Origin: Acuticoccus sediminis
Lineage (GTDB): Bacteria > Pseudomonadota > Alphaproteobacteria > Rhizobiales > Amorphaceae
Assembly: GCF_003258595.1 (NCBI RefSeq)
Contig: NZ_QHHQ01000008.1
Location: forward strand, 1-64,000
DNA: 64,000 nucleotides
Direction: 5' to 3'
Positions 31,708-41,247 of the stretch are shown here, piece after piece. The first letter of the stretch is position 1, and each line of letters opens with the position of its first letter. The translations under genes and the position numbers were made by a program. The notes beneath the pieces were generated by a model. That model was given only the letters and a program-made list of their open reading frames with translations, made no database searches and was not told the origin of the DNA.

Positions 31708-33123
31708 TCATGCCAGCACCCAGGTGTCTTTGGTGCCGCCGCCCTGGGACGAGTTCACCACCAGCGAGCCTTCCTTCAAGGCCACGCGGGTGAGGCCGCC
31801 GGGGACCGTCTTGATGCCCTTCGAGCCGGTCAGCACGAACGGGCGCAGGTCGACGTGCCGCGGCGCGATGCCGTCCTGCACAAAGGTCGGGCAGGTGGAG
31901 AGGGCGAGCGTCGGCTGGGCGATGAACTCGTCCGGATCGTGCTTCAGCTTGGCGCGGAACTCCTCGATCTGCTCCTTGGTGGAGGCCGGGCCGACCAGCA
32001 TGCCGTACCCGCCGGAGCCGGAAACCGTCTTCACGACGAGGTCGGGGAGGTTGTCGAGGACGTGGGCGAGCGAATCGGGCTCGCGGCAGCGCCAGGTGGG
32101 GACGTTGTTGAGGATCGGCTCCTCGCCCAGGTAGAATTTGATGATGTCCGGAACGTACGTATAGACCGCCTTGTCGTCGGCGACGCCGGTGCCCATCGCG
32201 TTGGCGACGGTGACGTTGCCGGCGCGGAATGCCGACAGCAGGCCCGGCACGCCCAGCACCGAATCGGGACGGAAGGCGAGGGGGTCGAGGAAGTCGTCGT
32301 CGAGACGGCGGTAGATCACGTCGACCCGCATCGCGCCCTCGGTGGTGCGCATGTAGACGACGTCGTCGCGCACGAAGAGGTCGCGCCCCTCCACCAGCTC
32401 GACCCCGAGGCGGTCGGCGAGGAAGGTGTGCTCGTAGAAGGCGGAGTTGTACTGGCCGGGGGTGAGAATCACCACGGTCGGCTCGCGCGGGGCCGTGCGC
32501 GGGGCGAGCGACTGCAGCGTGTCGAGCAGCTCGTTCGGGTACTGCTCGACCGGCTGGATGACGTGCTCGTTGAAGAGGTCGGGGAAGATGCGCATCGTCA
32601 CCTCCCGGTTCTCCAGCATGTAGGAGACGCCGGAGGGCGTGCGCAGGTTGTCCTCCAGCACATAGAAGGTGTCGGCGTCGACGCGGACGATGTCGATGCC
32701 GCAGACCGGGGTGTAGATGTCGTGGGGGACGCGGACCCCGACCATCTCCGGCCTGAAATATGTGTTCTGGTAGATGAGCTCCTGCGGAATGATGCCGGCC
32801 TTGATGATCTCGCCGGTACCGTAGATGTCGGCCAGGAACATGTTGAGCGCGCGGACCCGCTGCTCGAGGCCCCTGGACATGGCCGTCCACTCGGCGGCGG
32901 TCAGCACGCGGGGGATGATGTCGAAGGGGATCAGGCGCTCTTCGGCGTCCTTGTCACCATAGACGGCGAACGTAATTCCAATTCGCCTGAACAACATTTC
33001 CGCTTCACGCGAGCGCGCCCTCAGCGCCTCGGGCGTGACCCCATCGAGCCACGACTTGATGATCTCATAGGCCGGCCGGGTGGAGCCGTCCGTGCCGTTC
33101 ATCTCGTCGAAGAAATCAGCCAT
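31708..33123 (-). CDS. Circularly permuted type 2 ATP-grasp protein
   Basis: 471 residues. RALNMFLADIYGTGEIIKAG, DLFNEHVIQPVEQYPNELL, YVLEDNLRTPSGVSYMLENR and VVKTVSGSGGYGMLVGPAS are the invariant blocks of this ATP-grasp subtype, which forms amide bonds using ATP. It ends HVDLRPFVL and GTKDTWVLA. First gene of the Anbu cluster, with a 256-base upstream spacer for a promoter. It is the probable ligase that builds the substrate or product of the cluster. Confidence 0.94.
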   Translation of the reverse strand: MADFFDEMNGTDGSTRPAYEIIKSWLDGVTPEALRARSREAEMLFRRIGITFAVYGDKDAEERLIPFDIIPRVLTAAEWTAMSRGLEQRVRALNMFLADIYGTGEIIKAGIIPQELIYQNTYFRPEMVGVRVPHDIYTPVCGIDIVRVDADTFYVLEDNLRTPSGVSYMLENREVTMRIFPDLFNEHVIQPVEQYPNELLDTLQSLAPRTAPREPTVVILTPGQYNSAFYEHTFLADRLGVELVEGRDLFVRDDVVYMRTTEGAMRVDVIYRRLDDDFLDPLAFRPDSVLGVPGLLSAFRAGNVTVANAMGTGVADDKAVYTYVPDIIKFYLGEEPILNNVPTWRCREPDSLAHVLDNLPDLVVKTVSGSGGYGMLVGPASTKEQIEEFRAKLKHDPDEFIAQPTLALSTCPTFVQDGIAPRHVDLRPFVLTGSKGIKTVPGGLTRVALKEGSLVVNSSQGGGTKDTWVLA

Positions 33124-33379
33124 ATGTCTTTCGCGTCAAGGATGGAATTGAACCGTGGCTGTGGCCGTTTGTTAAATCAAGTGTAGTGCGTGTTTCATTC
33201 TTGTGCAGTGGTTTGGTGCGATTTCGGGCTTTGACAGACGAAGTTGACGAGAGCCCGATGGCGGTGGGGCGGTCGCAAGGCAGACACGAAGCGGACGCAC
33301 TTCACATCGAGTTTCATTGGCGTAGTTGGCAGCATGAACCCGCGAGGCACAACGCCTCGGAATTCTAGGAGTTGCAGCT

Positions 33380-33979
33380 ATGGTAAAAGTTCTCGTCCTT
33401 TATCATTCGGCCTATGGGCACGTTGAAACGATGGCCGAAGCCGTGGCCGAGGGGGCCCGCGGCGCGGGCGCCGACGTGGTCGTGAAGCGCGTGCCGGAGA
33501 CGGTGCCGGAGGATCTGGCGAAGGCGTCCGGCTTCAAGCTCGACCAGGCCGCCCCCATCGCCACCGTGGAGGAGCTGCCCGAATACGATGCCATCATCGT
33601 CGGCACGGGCACGCGCTACGGGCGCATGCCGTCGCAGATGGCCGCCTTCTGGGACCGCACCGGCGGCCTTTGGGCCAACGGGGCGCTGATCGGCAAGGTG
33701 GGTGCCGCCTTCGGCTCGACCGCCTCGCAGCACGGCGGCAACGAGATGAACCTCTTCTCGACGATCACCATGCTGCTGCACCACGGGCTCGTCATCGCCG
33801 GCCTGCCGTACAGCTACCCCGGCCTCACGGCCCTCGACGAGGTTGCCGGCGGCACGCCCTACGGCGCGACGACGATCGCCGGCGCCGACGGCTCGCGCCA
33901 GCCGACCGCGAACGAACTCGGCGGCGCGAAGGCGCAGGGCAAGATCGTCGCCGAGGTCGCGGCCAAGCTCGCCGCCTGA
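33380..33979 (+). CDS. wrbA: NAD(P)H:quinone oxidoreductase WrbA
   Basis: 199 residues. Flavodoxin-like: [20 protein letters not shown] binds the FMN phosphate, [18 protein letters not shown] and TASQHGGNE are WrbA-specific FMN loops. It carries out two-electron quinone reduction, limiting redox cycling. A strong AGGAG precedes the ATG by 8 bases. Oriented away from the Anbu cluster, so the 256-base spacer probably holds divergent promoters. Confidence 0.95.
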   Translation: MVKVLVLYHSAYGHVETMAEAVAEGARGAGADVVVKRVPETVPEDLAKASGFKLDQAAPIATVEELPEYDAIIVGTGTRYGRMPSQMAAFWDRTGGLWANGALIGKVGAAFGSTASQHGGNEMNLFSTITMLLHHGLVIAGLPYSYPGLTALDEVAGGTPYGATTIAGADGSRQPTANELGGAKAQGKIVAEVAAKLAA

Positions 33980-34129
33980 GGCGTCCGGCAGGCGTCGCGG
34001 CCGGGCGCCGCGATGCCTCCGTCCCGGCCTCCGCCCTTATTGCGCGGAACGGCTCTTGTCTCGGTGCGGGCGCCGATGGATCTTCCGCCGGACTGCGGCG
34101 TTCTTGGCGAGACACCAGAGACGAGGCCT

Positions 34130-34858
34130 ATGGAACTTCTGACCGACCCCGCCGTTTGGGCGAGCTTTGCCACTCTCGTCGTGCTCGAGATCGTCCTCGG
34201 GGTCGACAACGTCATTTTCCTCTCGATCGTCTCCAACCGCCTGCCGGAGGCGCAGCGTGCCCGGGCAAGGCAGGTCGGGCTCATCGGCGCCCTCGTCCTG
34301 CGCATCCTGCTGCTCGCCTCGATCGCGTGGATCGTGTCGCTGTCGCAGCCGTTCGTGACGGTCGCCGGCTTCGGCCTCTCCTGGCGCGACGTGATCCTGA
34401 TCGCCGGCGGCCTCTTCCTGATCTACAAGGCCGCCACCGAGATCCATGCCGAGGTCGAGGGCGAGGAGCCGGAGGAACACGCCTCCGGTGCGGCTTCGGC
34501 CGGGATGGCGAGCGTGATCGGACAGATCATGCTGCTCGACCTCGTCTTCTCCATCGATTCCGTCATCACGGCGGTCGGCGTGGCGGACCACCTCGAGGTG
34601 ATGATCGGGGCGGTGGTCATCGCGATCATGGTGATGATGGTGGCGGCGGCGCCGATCGCGAACTTCGTGGCGCGCCATCCGTCCACCAAGATGCTGGCGC
34701 TGGCGTTCCTCGTGATGATCGGCATGGCGCTGGTGGCCGACGGCTTCCACTATCACGTGGAGCGCGGGTTCATTTACGCCGCGATGGTGTTCGGCGGCTT
34801 CGTCGAGGTGCTGAACCTGATGCGCGGCCGCCGGGTGAAGCGGCTGCGCGGCATCTGA
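34130..34858 (+). CDS. TerC family integral membrane protein
   Basis: 242 residues from the ATG at 34130, with GAGG just upstream; a longer frame back to 34013 has no conserved residues. Typical TerC segments: VVLEIVLGVDNVIFLSI in helix 1, LLDLVFSIDSVITAVG in the middle and the closing GGFVEVLNLM. The acidic residues within membrane helices are conserved in this family, linked to Mn2+ export during metallation of exported proteins. Single gene; the wrbA link is by position only. Confidence 0.9.
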   Translation: MELLTDPAVWASFATLVVLEIVLGVDNVIFLSIVSNRLPEAQRARARQVGLIGALVLRILLLASIAWIVSLSQPFVTVAGFGLSWRDVILIAGGLFLIYKAATEIHAEVEGEEPEEHASGAASAGMASVIGQIMLLDLVFSIDSVITAVGVADHLEVMIGAVVIAIMVMMVAAAPIANFVARHPSTKMLALAFLVMIGMALVADGFHYHVERGFIYAAMVFGGFVEVLNLMRGRRVKRLRGI

Positions 34859-34895
34859 GACGGCCCGGACCGCGGGCGGCCCGCCGCCCGGAAGG

Positions 34896-34919
34896 GGCGC
34901 CGGCGGAGGGGCCGGCGCC
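34896..34919. terminator. Hairpin between convergent genes
   Basis: Perfect 9-bp arms GGCGCCGGC / GCCGGCGCC with a 6-base loop, between the terC-like gene and the META gene that converge on it. No T-run, so termination is plausible but unproven. Confidence 0.4.
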
Positions 34920-34961
34920 GCGGTGTCGTTTGCCGGGCGCCGCGGGAGGGCGCCGGCGGTC

Positions 34962-35558
34962 TCAGTAGCGGCGCAGGCGCAGCCGCGCGGTGCCCTTCGA
35001 GCTGAGGACGATCGTCTGGTTCTCGCCGGTCTCGACCCGGTCGACCTGCTCCAGCGCCTTGAAGATCCTGTTCTCGTACTCGGCGCTCCGGTCGCAGAAT
35101 TTGCGCGTGGAGGCGACGCCGTCGATGATGATGTCCGAGCCGCGGCGGTTGTAGCGGCCGGAGAACGTGTTGCAGACCGCCTGACCGGAGACGCGCCCGT
35201 CACGGTCGAAGTTCATCGTCGCGTCCTTGCGCGCCCACTCGGGGAGCACCTCGCGGTCCACCGCGATGATGCGCCACGCCCCATCCACCTCCACCGGGCC
35301 GGAAGCGGGGCCGGGACCACCCGGCTTGCCGGGACCGCCTGGGCCGCCGGGCTTGCCGGGGCCGCCGTGGGACGGAGGCGGGCTGCCGCCGCCACCGCCG
35401 TACTGGGCGAGGTGGACCTGCCCGGCCGCGCCGACCGCCGCGCCGGGGAACGTCGCGACGGTCTGCGCAGCGGAGGGGCCGGTGCCGACGAGGGGGGCCG
35501 CCGCGAGGAGGAGGGCGGCCGCCGCGATCGCGAACGGGCGAGCGGAAAATTTGCTCAT
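34962..35558 (-). CDS. Exported META-domain protein with collagen-like linker
   Basis: 198 residues. Signal peptide (about 1-32, ending PSAAQ). Residues about 60-88 are Gly/Pro-rich with GKPGGPG repeats, then a META (HslJ-like) domain: GAWRIIAVDREVLP, MNFDRDGRVSGQAVCNTFSG and RKFCDRSAEYENRIFKAL, with the two Cys able to form a disulfide. META proteins are periplasmic or outer-membrane and tied to stress or heat; the precise role is unknown. Convergent with the terC-like gene. Confidence 0.85.
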   Translation of the reverse strand: MSKFSARPFAIAAAALLLAAAPLVGTGPSAAQTVATFPGAAVGAAGQVHLAQYGGGGGSPPPSHGGPGKPGGPGGPGKPGGPGPASGPVEVDGAWRIIAVDREVLPEWARKDATMNFDRDGRVSGQAVCNTFSGRYNRRGSDIIIDGVASTRKFCDRSAEYENRIFKALEQVDRVETGENQTIVLSSKGTARLRLRRY

Positions 35559-35807
35559 GGAACTGTCTCCATTTATCGAGCGCCTATGAACCGAATCGGC
35601 GCCGGCCACGTCATCGGCTGCGCGGGTCCCCTTGGCAAGCAATGGCGGCACGTGGCGTCCCGGCGGCGATCGTTCCCTTCGACGAGCTCCAGTTTGGGCT
35701 TGTTTCAATGTGGAAGGCGTTGCCGTGGCGAGCAATTTGGGTGATGACGTGCTACGCGCAAGGGCATGGCGCCCCGGCGCGGCGGCGACCCTGTGGTGTG
35801 AGGACCT

Positions 35808-37898
35808 ATGGCCAATCTGATCATCGACGGTGAAGAGATCGAGGTGCCCGATCACTACACGCTGCTCCAGGCGTGCGAGGCGGCCGGCGCTGAGATCCCC
35901 CGCTTCTGCTTCCATGAGCGGCTGTCGATCGCTGGCAACTGTCGGATGTGTCTCGTCCAGGTGGTGGGCGGTCCGCCCAAGCCGGTCGCGTCCTGCGCGA
36001 TGGGCGTGAAGGATCTGCGTCCCGGCCGCGACGGCACCCCGCCGACCATCAACACGAAGACCGACTTCGTGAAGAAGGCGCGCGAGGGGGTGATGGAGTT
36101 CCTCCTCATCAACCACCCGCTGGACTGCCCGATCTGCGACCAGGGCGGCGAGTGCGACCTGCAGGACCAGGCGATGGCCTACGGCGTCTCCGGCTCGCGC
36201 TTCACCGAGAACAAGCGCGCGGTCGAGGACAAGTACATCGGCCCGCTGGTCAAGACGATCATGAACCGGTGCATCCAGTGCACCCGCTGCGTGCGCTTCG
36301 TGACCGAGGTGGCCGGCGTTCCGGACCTCGGAGCCATCGGCCGCGGCGAGGACATGGAGATCACCACCTATCTCGAGACCGCGATGCGCTCCGAGATCCA
36401 GGGCAACGTGATCGACCTCTGCCCCGTCGGCGCGCTGACCTCGCGTCCGTACGCTTTCCAGGCCCGCCCCTGGGAGCTGACGAAGACCGAGACCGTCGAC
36501 GCGATGGACGCGGTCGGCTCCAACATCCGCGTCGACGTGCGCGGACGTGAGGTGATGCGCATCCTGCCGCGCGCCAACGACGCGGTGAACGAGGAGTGGA
36601 TCTCCGACAAGTCCCGCTTCATCTGGGACGGCCTCAAGACCCAGCGTCTCGACCGCCCGTACGTGAAGGAGAACGGCCGCCTGCGCCCGGCCTCCTGGCA
36701 GGAGGCCTTCTCGGTGATCGCCGCGAAGGTGAAGGGCGCCGGCAAGGACCGCATCGCGGCCCTCGGCGGCGACCTCGCCACGGCCGAGGAGCTCTTCGCG
36801 CTGAAGGACCTGATGAACCGCCTGGGCGTCGCCTCGGTGGACTGCCGGACCGACGGTGCGCCGCTCGATCCGGCCAACGGGCGCGCGTCGTACCTCTTCA
36901 ACCCGACGATCGCCGGCATCGCCGACGCGGACGCCGTCCTCATCATCGGTGGCAACCCGCGCTGGGACGCGCCGATCCTCAACACCCGCATCCGTCAGGC
37001 CTGGGCGCGCAACGGCGCCAAGGTGGGCCTCGTCGGCGAGCGCGTCGACCTCACCTATCCGTACAGCTACCTCGGTGCCGGCGGCGCCTCGCTGAAGGAC
37101 CTCGGCGAGTTCCGCGACGTCCTGGCCAATGCCGAGCGCCCGGCGATCATCGTCGGCCAGGGCGCGCTCACCCGTGAGGACGGCGCCGCCGTGCTCGCCG
37201 CCGCCGCGGCGCTGGCGGACGAGGTCGGCGCCGTCAAGGACGGCTGGAACGGCTTCGGCGTCCTGCACACCGCCGCCTCGCGCGTCGGCGGTCTCGACGT
37301 CGGCTGCGTGCCGGGCAAGGGCGGGAAGACGGGCAAGGAAATCCTTTCCGCCGGCCGCACCTTCGACCTCGACGTCCTGTTCCTGCTGGGCGTGGACGAG
37401 ATGGACGAGCGCAACCTCGAGGCTCCGTTCATCGTCTACATCGGCACCCACGGCGACCGCGGCGCCCATGTGGCCGACGTGATACTCCCGGGCGCGGCAT
37501 ATACCGAGAAGTCGGGCACCTACGTCAACATGGAAGGCCGCCCGCAGCGGCTGACCCGCGCCGCCTTCGCTCCGGGCGAGGCGCGCGAGGACTGGGCGAT
37601 CCTGCGTGCCCTGTCGGCCGAGCTTGGCGCCAAGCTCCCCTACGACAGCTTCGCCGCGCTGCACCGTGCGATGATCCAGAGCGTCCCCGTGCTCGGCCGC
37701 TACGACACGGTGACGGCGGCGGATCCGGCGGACGTCGGCAAGCTGACGGCGGCCTCCGGCGGCGTCGACGACGGCCCGTTCGTCAACCCGATCCAGCAGT
37801 TCCACCTCACCAACCCGATCGCCCGCGCCTCCAGGGTGATGGCCGAGTGCGCGAAGCTGTGGGCGGAGCAGCAGTTCGTGAGCGTGGCTGCCGAATAG
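35808..37898 (+). CDS. nuoG: NADH-quinone oxidoreductase subunit G
   Basis: 696 residues. [2Fe-2S] ligands C34, C45, C48 and C63; then [17 protein letters not shown] (the His/Cys cluster N3) and [11 protein letters not shown] with the later CPVGALT for N4; then a molybdopterin-like domain without active-site features, as in all NuoG. It is the electron-relay subunit of complex I. A good GAGG lies before the ATG. It starts a transcription unit here: the gene before it runs the other way, so nuoA-F are not adjacent. Confidence 0.97.
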   Translation: MANLIIDGEEIEVPDHYTLLQACEAAGAEIPRFCFHERLSIAGNCRMCLVQVVGGPPKPVASCAMGVKDLRPGRDGTPPTINTKTDFVKKAREGVMEFLLINHPLDCPICDQGGECDLQDQAMAYGVSGSRFTENKRAVEDKYIGPLVKTIMNRCIQCTRCVRFVTEVAGVPDLGAIGRGEDMEITTYLETAMRSEIQGNVIDLCPVGALTSRPYAFQARPWELTKTETVDAMDAVGSNIRVDVRGREVMRILPRANDAVNEEWISDKSRFIWDGLKTQRLDRPYVKENGRLRPASWQEAFSVIAAKVKGAGKDRIAALGGDLATAEELFALKDLMNRLGVASVDCRTDGAPLDPANGRASYLFNPTIAGIADADAVLIIGGNPRWDAPILNTRIRQAWARNGAKVGLVGERVDLTYPYSYLGAGGASLKDLGEFRDVLANAERPAIIVGQGALTREDGAAVLAAAAALADEVGAVKDGWNGFGVLHTAASRVGGLDVGCVPGKGGKTGKEILSAGRTFDLDVLFLLGVDEMDERNLEAPFIVYIGTHGDRGAHVADVILPGAAYTEKSGTYVNMEGRPQRLTRAAFAPGEAREDWAILRALSAELGAKLPYDSFAALHRAMIQSVPVLGRYDTVTAADPADVGKLTAASGGVDDGPFVNPIQQFHLTNPIARASRVMAECAKLWAEQQFVSVAAE

Positions 37899-38471
37899 TG
37901 CGCGTCGCGGCTCTCCCGTCCGGCGCGACGGCGGCGCATCGCGCCGCCGCGTCTTCCGTACCGCCGTCCCCGGGTCCGTCCCGGACGGTGGCGGGGCGGC
38001 GCCGGGGCGAGGGAGGGGAGGCGAACGGGCGGTCGACGTCCGACGCAGTACAGGAATTTCGGTGCCGGTATTTCAATCAAAGGGTGAAATACCGTCACTT
38101 TTATGCAGAACCGATCGCCGTCCAGCCTCAGCGTTCAAGCGGAAATCGATGTGTCACGGCCGAGAATCCTGAATTATGCGAGCCTCTCGCCGAATCCGGG
38201 AATGTCGTGTATCATTATTCCGGCAACGCGGCGGGCGATGGGTTCACTGTCTCGTTGCATGGCCGGGGCTGTCGTGGCTCCAGCGCTGTCGGCGAGGTTC
38301 GTGGTGCCGACGTCCAGCACGTCGCCGGGGCATGATGTCCCGGGCGATGCGGCTGCGGACGGTGGCTCCGCGTAAGGGATCCGGTTCGTCCACGCCCGTG
38401 GGCGAGCCGACTTGCAAGATCAGCGCGCAAGGTTCAGGAGTTCTGCGACCGCGCCGGCCGATTAGGGATCG
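37899..38471. other. 573-bp gap between nuoG and nuoH
   Basis: No supportable gene. The first 150 bases are GC-rich with palindromes around 37920-37950; the middle (38040-38230) is much more AT-rich and has a dyad at 38066-38094. Complex I genes normally touch each other, so a separate promoter for nuoH is likely here. Confidence 0.6.
38066..38094. promoter_or_regulatory. Dyad CGGTATTTCA-9-TGAAATACCG
   Basis: Perfect 10-bp arms (38066-38075 and 38085-38094) with a 9-base spacer in the AT-rich part of the nuoG-nuoH gap. Size and symmetry fit a dimeric regulator site; a transcript hairpin is also possible. Confidence 0.5.
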
Positions 38472-39524
38472 ATGATGCCAGACTTTTGGAGCACCTACGT
38501 ACTGACGCCACTCATCATCGCGCTGCAGAGCGTGGTGCTGATGGTGGTGCTGCTCATTATCATCGCCTACGCGCTGCTCGCCGACCGCAAGATCTGGGCG
38601 GCCGTGCAGCTTCGCCGCGGGCCCAACGTGGTCGGCGCCTTCGGCCTCTTCCAGTCCTTCGCCGACCTCATCAAGTTCGCGCTGAAGGAGCCGGTCATCC
38701 CCGCCGGCGCGGACCGCGTCGTCTTCCTCCTCGCACCGCTGGTGACGACGGCGCTCGCGCTGTCGGCCTGGGTGGTGGTGCCGGTGGCGGACGGGTGGGT
38801 GATCGCCGACATCAACGTCGGCATCCTCTTCGTCCTCGCGATCTCGTCCCTCGGCGTCTACGGCGTCATCATGGGCGGCTGGTCGTCGAACTCGAAGTAC
38901 CCGTTCCTCGGTGCGCTGCGCTCCTCGGCGCAGATGATCTCCTACGAAGTCTCCATCGGCCTCGTGATCATCAGCGTGCTCCTGTGCGTCGGCTCGCTGA
39001 ACCTCACCGACATCGTGAACGCGCAGGCGACCGGCCTCGCGACGATGCTCGGCGTTCCCTGGCTGTCGATCCTCAACTGGTACTGGCTGCCGCTACTGCC
39101 GATGTTCGGGATCTTCTTCATCTCCGCCCTCGCCGAGACGAACCGTCCGCCGTTCGACCTTCCCGAGGCCGAGTCGGAGCTCGTGGCCGGCTTCATGGTC
39201 GAGTACGGCTCCACCCCGTACATGATGTTCATGCTGGGCGAGTACGTCTCCATCGGCCTGATGTGCGCGATGACGACGATCCTCTTCATGGGCGGCTGGC
39301 TGCCCCCGCTGGCGATCGCGCCCTTCACCTGGATCCCGGGCGTCATCTGGTTCGCCCTCAAGTGCTTCTTCGTCTTCTTCATGTTCGCCATGGTGAAGTC
39401 GATCGTGCCCCGGTACCGGTACGACCAGCTCATGCGCCTCGGCTGGAAGGTCTTCCTTCCCATGTCCCTGGCCGCGATCGTGGTCGTCGCGCTGGTGCTG
39501 AAAGTGACGGGCTGGCGGGGGTGA
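38472..39524 (+). CDS. nuoH: NADH-quinone oxidoreductase subunit H
   Basis: 350 residues with about eight membrane helices. Conserved quinone-chamber segments: [35 protein letters not shown]-type loop, [20 protein letters not shown], and [20 protein letters not shown]. It links the peripheral arm to the membrane pumps. An adjacent second ATG (38475) is an equal start. Its TGA overlaps a GTG start of the next gene (GTGA). Confidence 0.97.
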   Translation: MMPDFWSTYVLTPLIIALQSVVLMVVLLIIIAYALLADRKIWAAVQLRRGPNVVGAFGLFQSFADLIKFALKEPVIPAGADRVVFLLAPLVTTALALSAWVVVPVADGWVIADINVGILFVLAISSLGVYGVIMGGWSSNSKYPFLGALRSSAQMISYEVSIGLVIISVLLCVGSLNLTDIVNAQATGLATMLGVPWLSILNWYWLPLLPMFGIFFISALAETNRPPFDLPEAESELVAGFMVEYGSTPYMMFMLGEYVSIGLMCAMTTILFMGGWLPPLAIAPFTWIPGVIWFALKCFFVFFMFAMVKSIVPRYRYDQLMRLGWKVFLPMSLAAIVVVALVLKVTGWRG

Positions 39525-39949
39525 AGTCGCTGACGGGAGAGTGCCCCTGCGGATCTCTCTCGTTCGGTGCCTCCGGTCCTGCCGTCTGGACCGTCTTCTG
39601 CCATTGTACGGAGTGCCGCGACTGGAGCGGCTCTCCTCTCTCGCTCTGGGTCGGCTTTCCCTCGGAGAGCGTCGTCTTCGGCGGCTGGATCCTCTGGCGG
39701 CCGGGCAAGTCCATCGACGTGATGCGCGGCTTCTGTGGGAAATGCGGGGCTGCGGTGATTTATCGCGACCGCTCGATGCTGCAGGAAGAGACCTACGTCA
39801 ACGGGCTTCTCGTGCATGAACCCGACCGGGTGAAACCCGCGGGACATGCCTTCTGGCGCGAGCGAATCTCCTACATCGCCTGCTCCGACGACCTGCCGCG
39901 GTGGGAGGGGTATTCCCGCGCGCGGCGGCTCCGGCTCGTCGAGTCCTGA
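39521..39949 (+). CDS. GFA/CENP-V-fold zinc protein
   Basis: 142 residues from a GTG at 39521 that overlaps the nuoH stop. Zinc-binding Cys sets: [20 protein letters not shown] and [11 protein letters not shown], the GFA fold. Family members were named after a glutathione-dependent formaldehyde-activating enzyme, but most lack proven activity. Its translational coupling to nuoH inside a complex I locus is the odd part; no complex I role is known for the family. Confidence 0.85.
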   Translation: MKSLTGECPCGSLSFGASGPAVWTVFCHCTECRDWSGSPLSLWVGFPSESVVFGGWILWRPGKSIDVMRGFCGKCGAAVIYRDRSMLQEETYVNGLLVHEPDRVKPAGHAFWRERISYIACSDDLPRWEGYSRARRLRLVES

Positions 39950-40038
39950 ACCTCACAATCGCTTGATCGCCCCGTGACTGGCTTGGGGCTCTCGATAATC
40001 ATCCTATCTCGGCGGGATGATGACAGGGGATCACGGCT

Positions 40039-40224
40039 ATGTTCCTGAGGTTGCATGTTCTTTTTCTGGCGCTCGCGCTGGTTGCTCCCAGCGTCGCCTG
40101 GGCCAGCGTCGTGACGCCGGTCCCGTCGCAGGACATCGTCGACCGGCGCTGCCCGCGGATCGACGTCGGCCCGCCGGGCAAGCCGATCCTGGTGCCGGAT
40201 CCCGCCTGCGGCTCGGGCCGCTAG
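40039..40224 (+). CDS. Small exported protein, function unknown
   Basis: 61 residues. A clear signal peptide (about 1-22, FLALALVAPSVAWA) leaves a mature peptide of about 39 residues with two Cys and PPGKPILVPDP. A GGGGA lies ahead of the ATG. Sits between the GFA gene and nuoI. No family recognised. Confidence 0.55.
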   Translation: MFLRLHVLFLALALVAPSVAWASVVTPVPSQDIVDRRCPRIDVGPPGKPILVPDPACGSGR

Positions 40225-40378
40225 GGCGGGGGGCGTGGGTGTGCCGCACCGTACGCCACGCCCCGAAAAAAATTGGGCTTTCGGTCCTGCGGGACGGCCT
40301 CGGGACGTCTTGGGCGTTGCAGCCGCGCGCCAATCGCGCAATTAGAAAGGGTCTACGTCCGAACGGATCGAGTTGATC

Positions 40379-40870
40379 ATGACCACGCTTCAGGGCACCG
40401 CGAAGTCCGTCTTCCTGGCGGAGTTCGTCTCCGCGTTCTTCCTGGGAATGAGGTACTTCTTCAAGCCGAAGGCGACGGTGAATTACCCGTTCGAGAAGAA
40501 CCCCATCTCCCCGCGCTTCCGCGGCGAGCATGCGCTGCGCCGCTATCCGAACGGCGAGGAGCGTTGCATCGCCTGCAAGCTGTGCGAGGCCGTCTGCCCG
40601 GCGCAGGCGATCACCATCGAGGCCGGCCCGCGCCGGAACGACGGCACCCGCCGCACCACGCGGTACGACATCGACATGGTGAAGTGCATCTACTGCGGCC
40701 TCTGCCAGGAGGCCTGCCCGGTGGACGCGATCGTCGAGGGACCGAATTTCGAGTTCTCGACCGAGACGCGTGAGGAGCTTCTCTACAACAAGGAAAAACT
40801 GCTGGCGAACGGCGACCGCTGGGAACGCGAGATCGCGGCCAACATCGCGGCGGACTCGCCCTATCGCTGA
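40379..40870 (+). CDS. nuoI: NADH-quinone oxidoreductase subunit I
   Basis: 163 residues from the ATG at 40379 (a TTG two codons earlier is possible). Two ferredoxin motifs, [15 protein letters not shown] and [15 protein letters not shown], bind clusters N6a and N6b; the N-terminal [17 protein letters not shown] is typical. It passes electrons toward N2. Separated from nuoH by about 850 bases holding two unrelated genes, and not followed by nuoJ. Confidence 0.97.
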   Translation: MTTLQGTAKSVFLAEFVSAFFLGMRYFFKPKATVNYPFEKNPISPRFRGEHALRRYPNGEERCIACKLCEAVCPAQAITIEAGPRRNDGTRRTTRYDIDMVKCIYCGLCQEACPVDAIVEGPNFEFSTETREELLYNKEKLLANGDRWEREIAANIAADSPYR

Positions 40871-40923
40871 GCCGGTCGTGCACCGCGGGTGTGCCGCCTG
40901 CGCCTTGGTCGCGGGGTAAGCGC

Positions 40924-41052
40924 ATGGACGAGGAATCCGACCGTCCCTCCCGGAACGTCCGGCGGATCAGTGCCGCCTGGGGGATGACCCTCGGCGCCGT
41001 CGGCATCGTCGTCGTGCTGGTCCTCGCCATCATCGGCTGGATCACCGGCTGA
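40924..41052 (+). CDS. Small single-pass membrane protein
   Basis: 42 residues: a charged N-terminus (MDEESDRPSRNVRR) and one hydrophobic helix LGAVGIVVVLVLAIIGWI. It follows nuoI by 53 bases in the same direction. Similar small proteins are often annotated only as hypothetical. A function with complex I is speculation. Confidence 0.5.
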   Translation: MDEESDRPSRNVRRISAAWGMTLGAVGIVVVLVLAIIGWITG

Positions 41053-41114
41053 GCAGACGGCAGCAGGCACAGGCCCGGCGGTCCCATCCGCCGGCCGTCT
41101 TATCGAACAATGAG

Positions 41115-41145
41115 TAGAGCCCGGCCGCATGGCGGCCGGGCTCTA
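41115..41145. terminator. Bidirectional terminator hairpin
   Basis: A 14-bp perfect stem, TAGAGCCCGGCCGC and its complement (41115-41128 and 41132-41145), with a 3-base loop, followed rightward by TTCGTTT. It separates the rightward nuo genes from the leftward catabolic operon and could stop both. Confidence 0.75.
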
Positions 41146-41247
41146 TTCGTTTCGAGGAGCGTCGCGGTAGAGCGCATCCACGTCTGCCGGCGCCGAGGCG
41201 GGCCGCGCCCGCCGATGACCCCGGCCGGTGCCGGCAATGGCCGGGCG

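Noticed and set aside
34962-37805. A 947-codon frame antisense to nuoG that ends in the META gene
   Set aside because: Only the last 198 codons, from the ATG at 35558 with a signal peptide, are protein-like; the rest is the antisense of nuoG.
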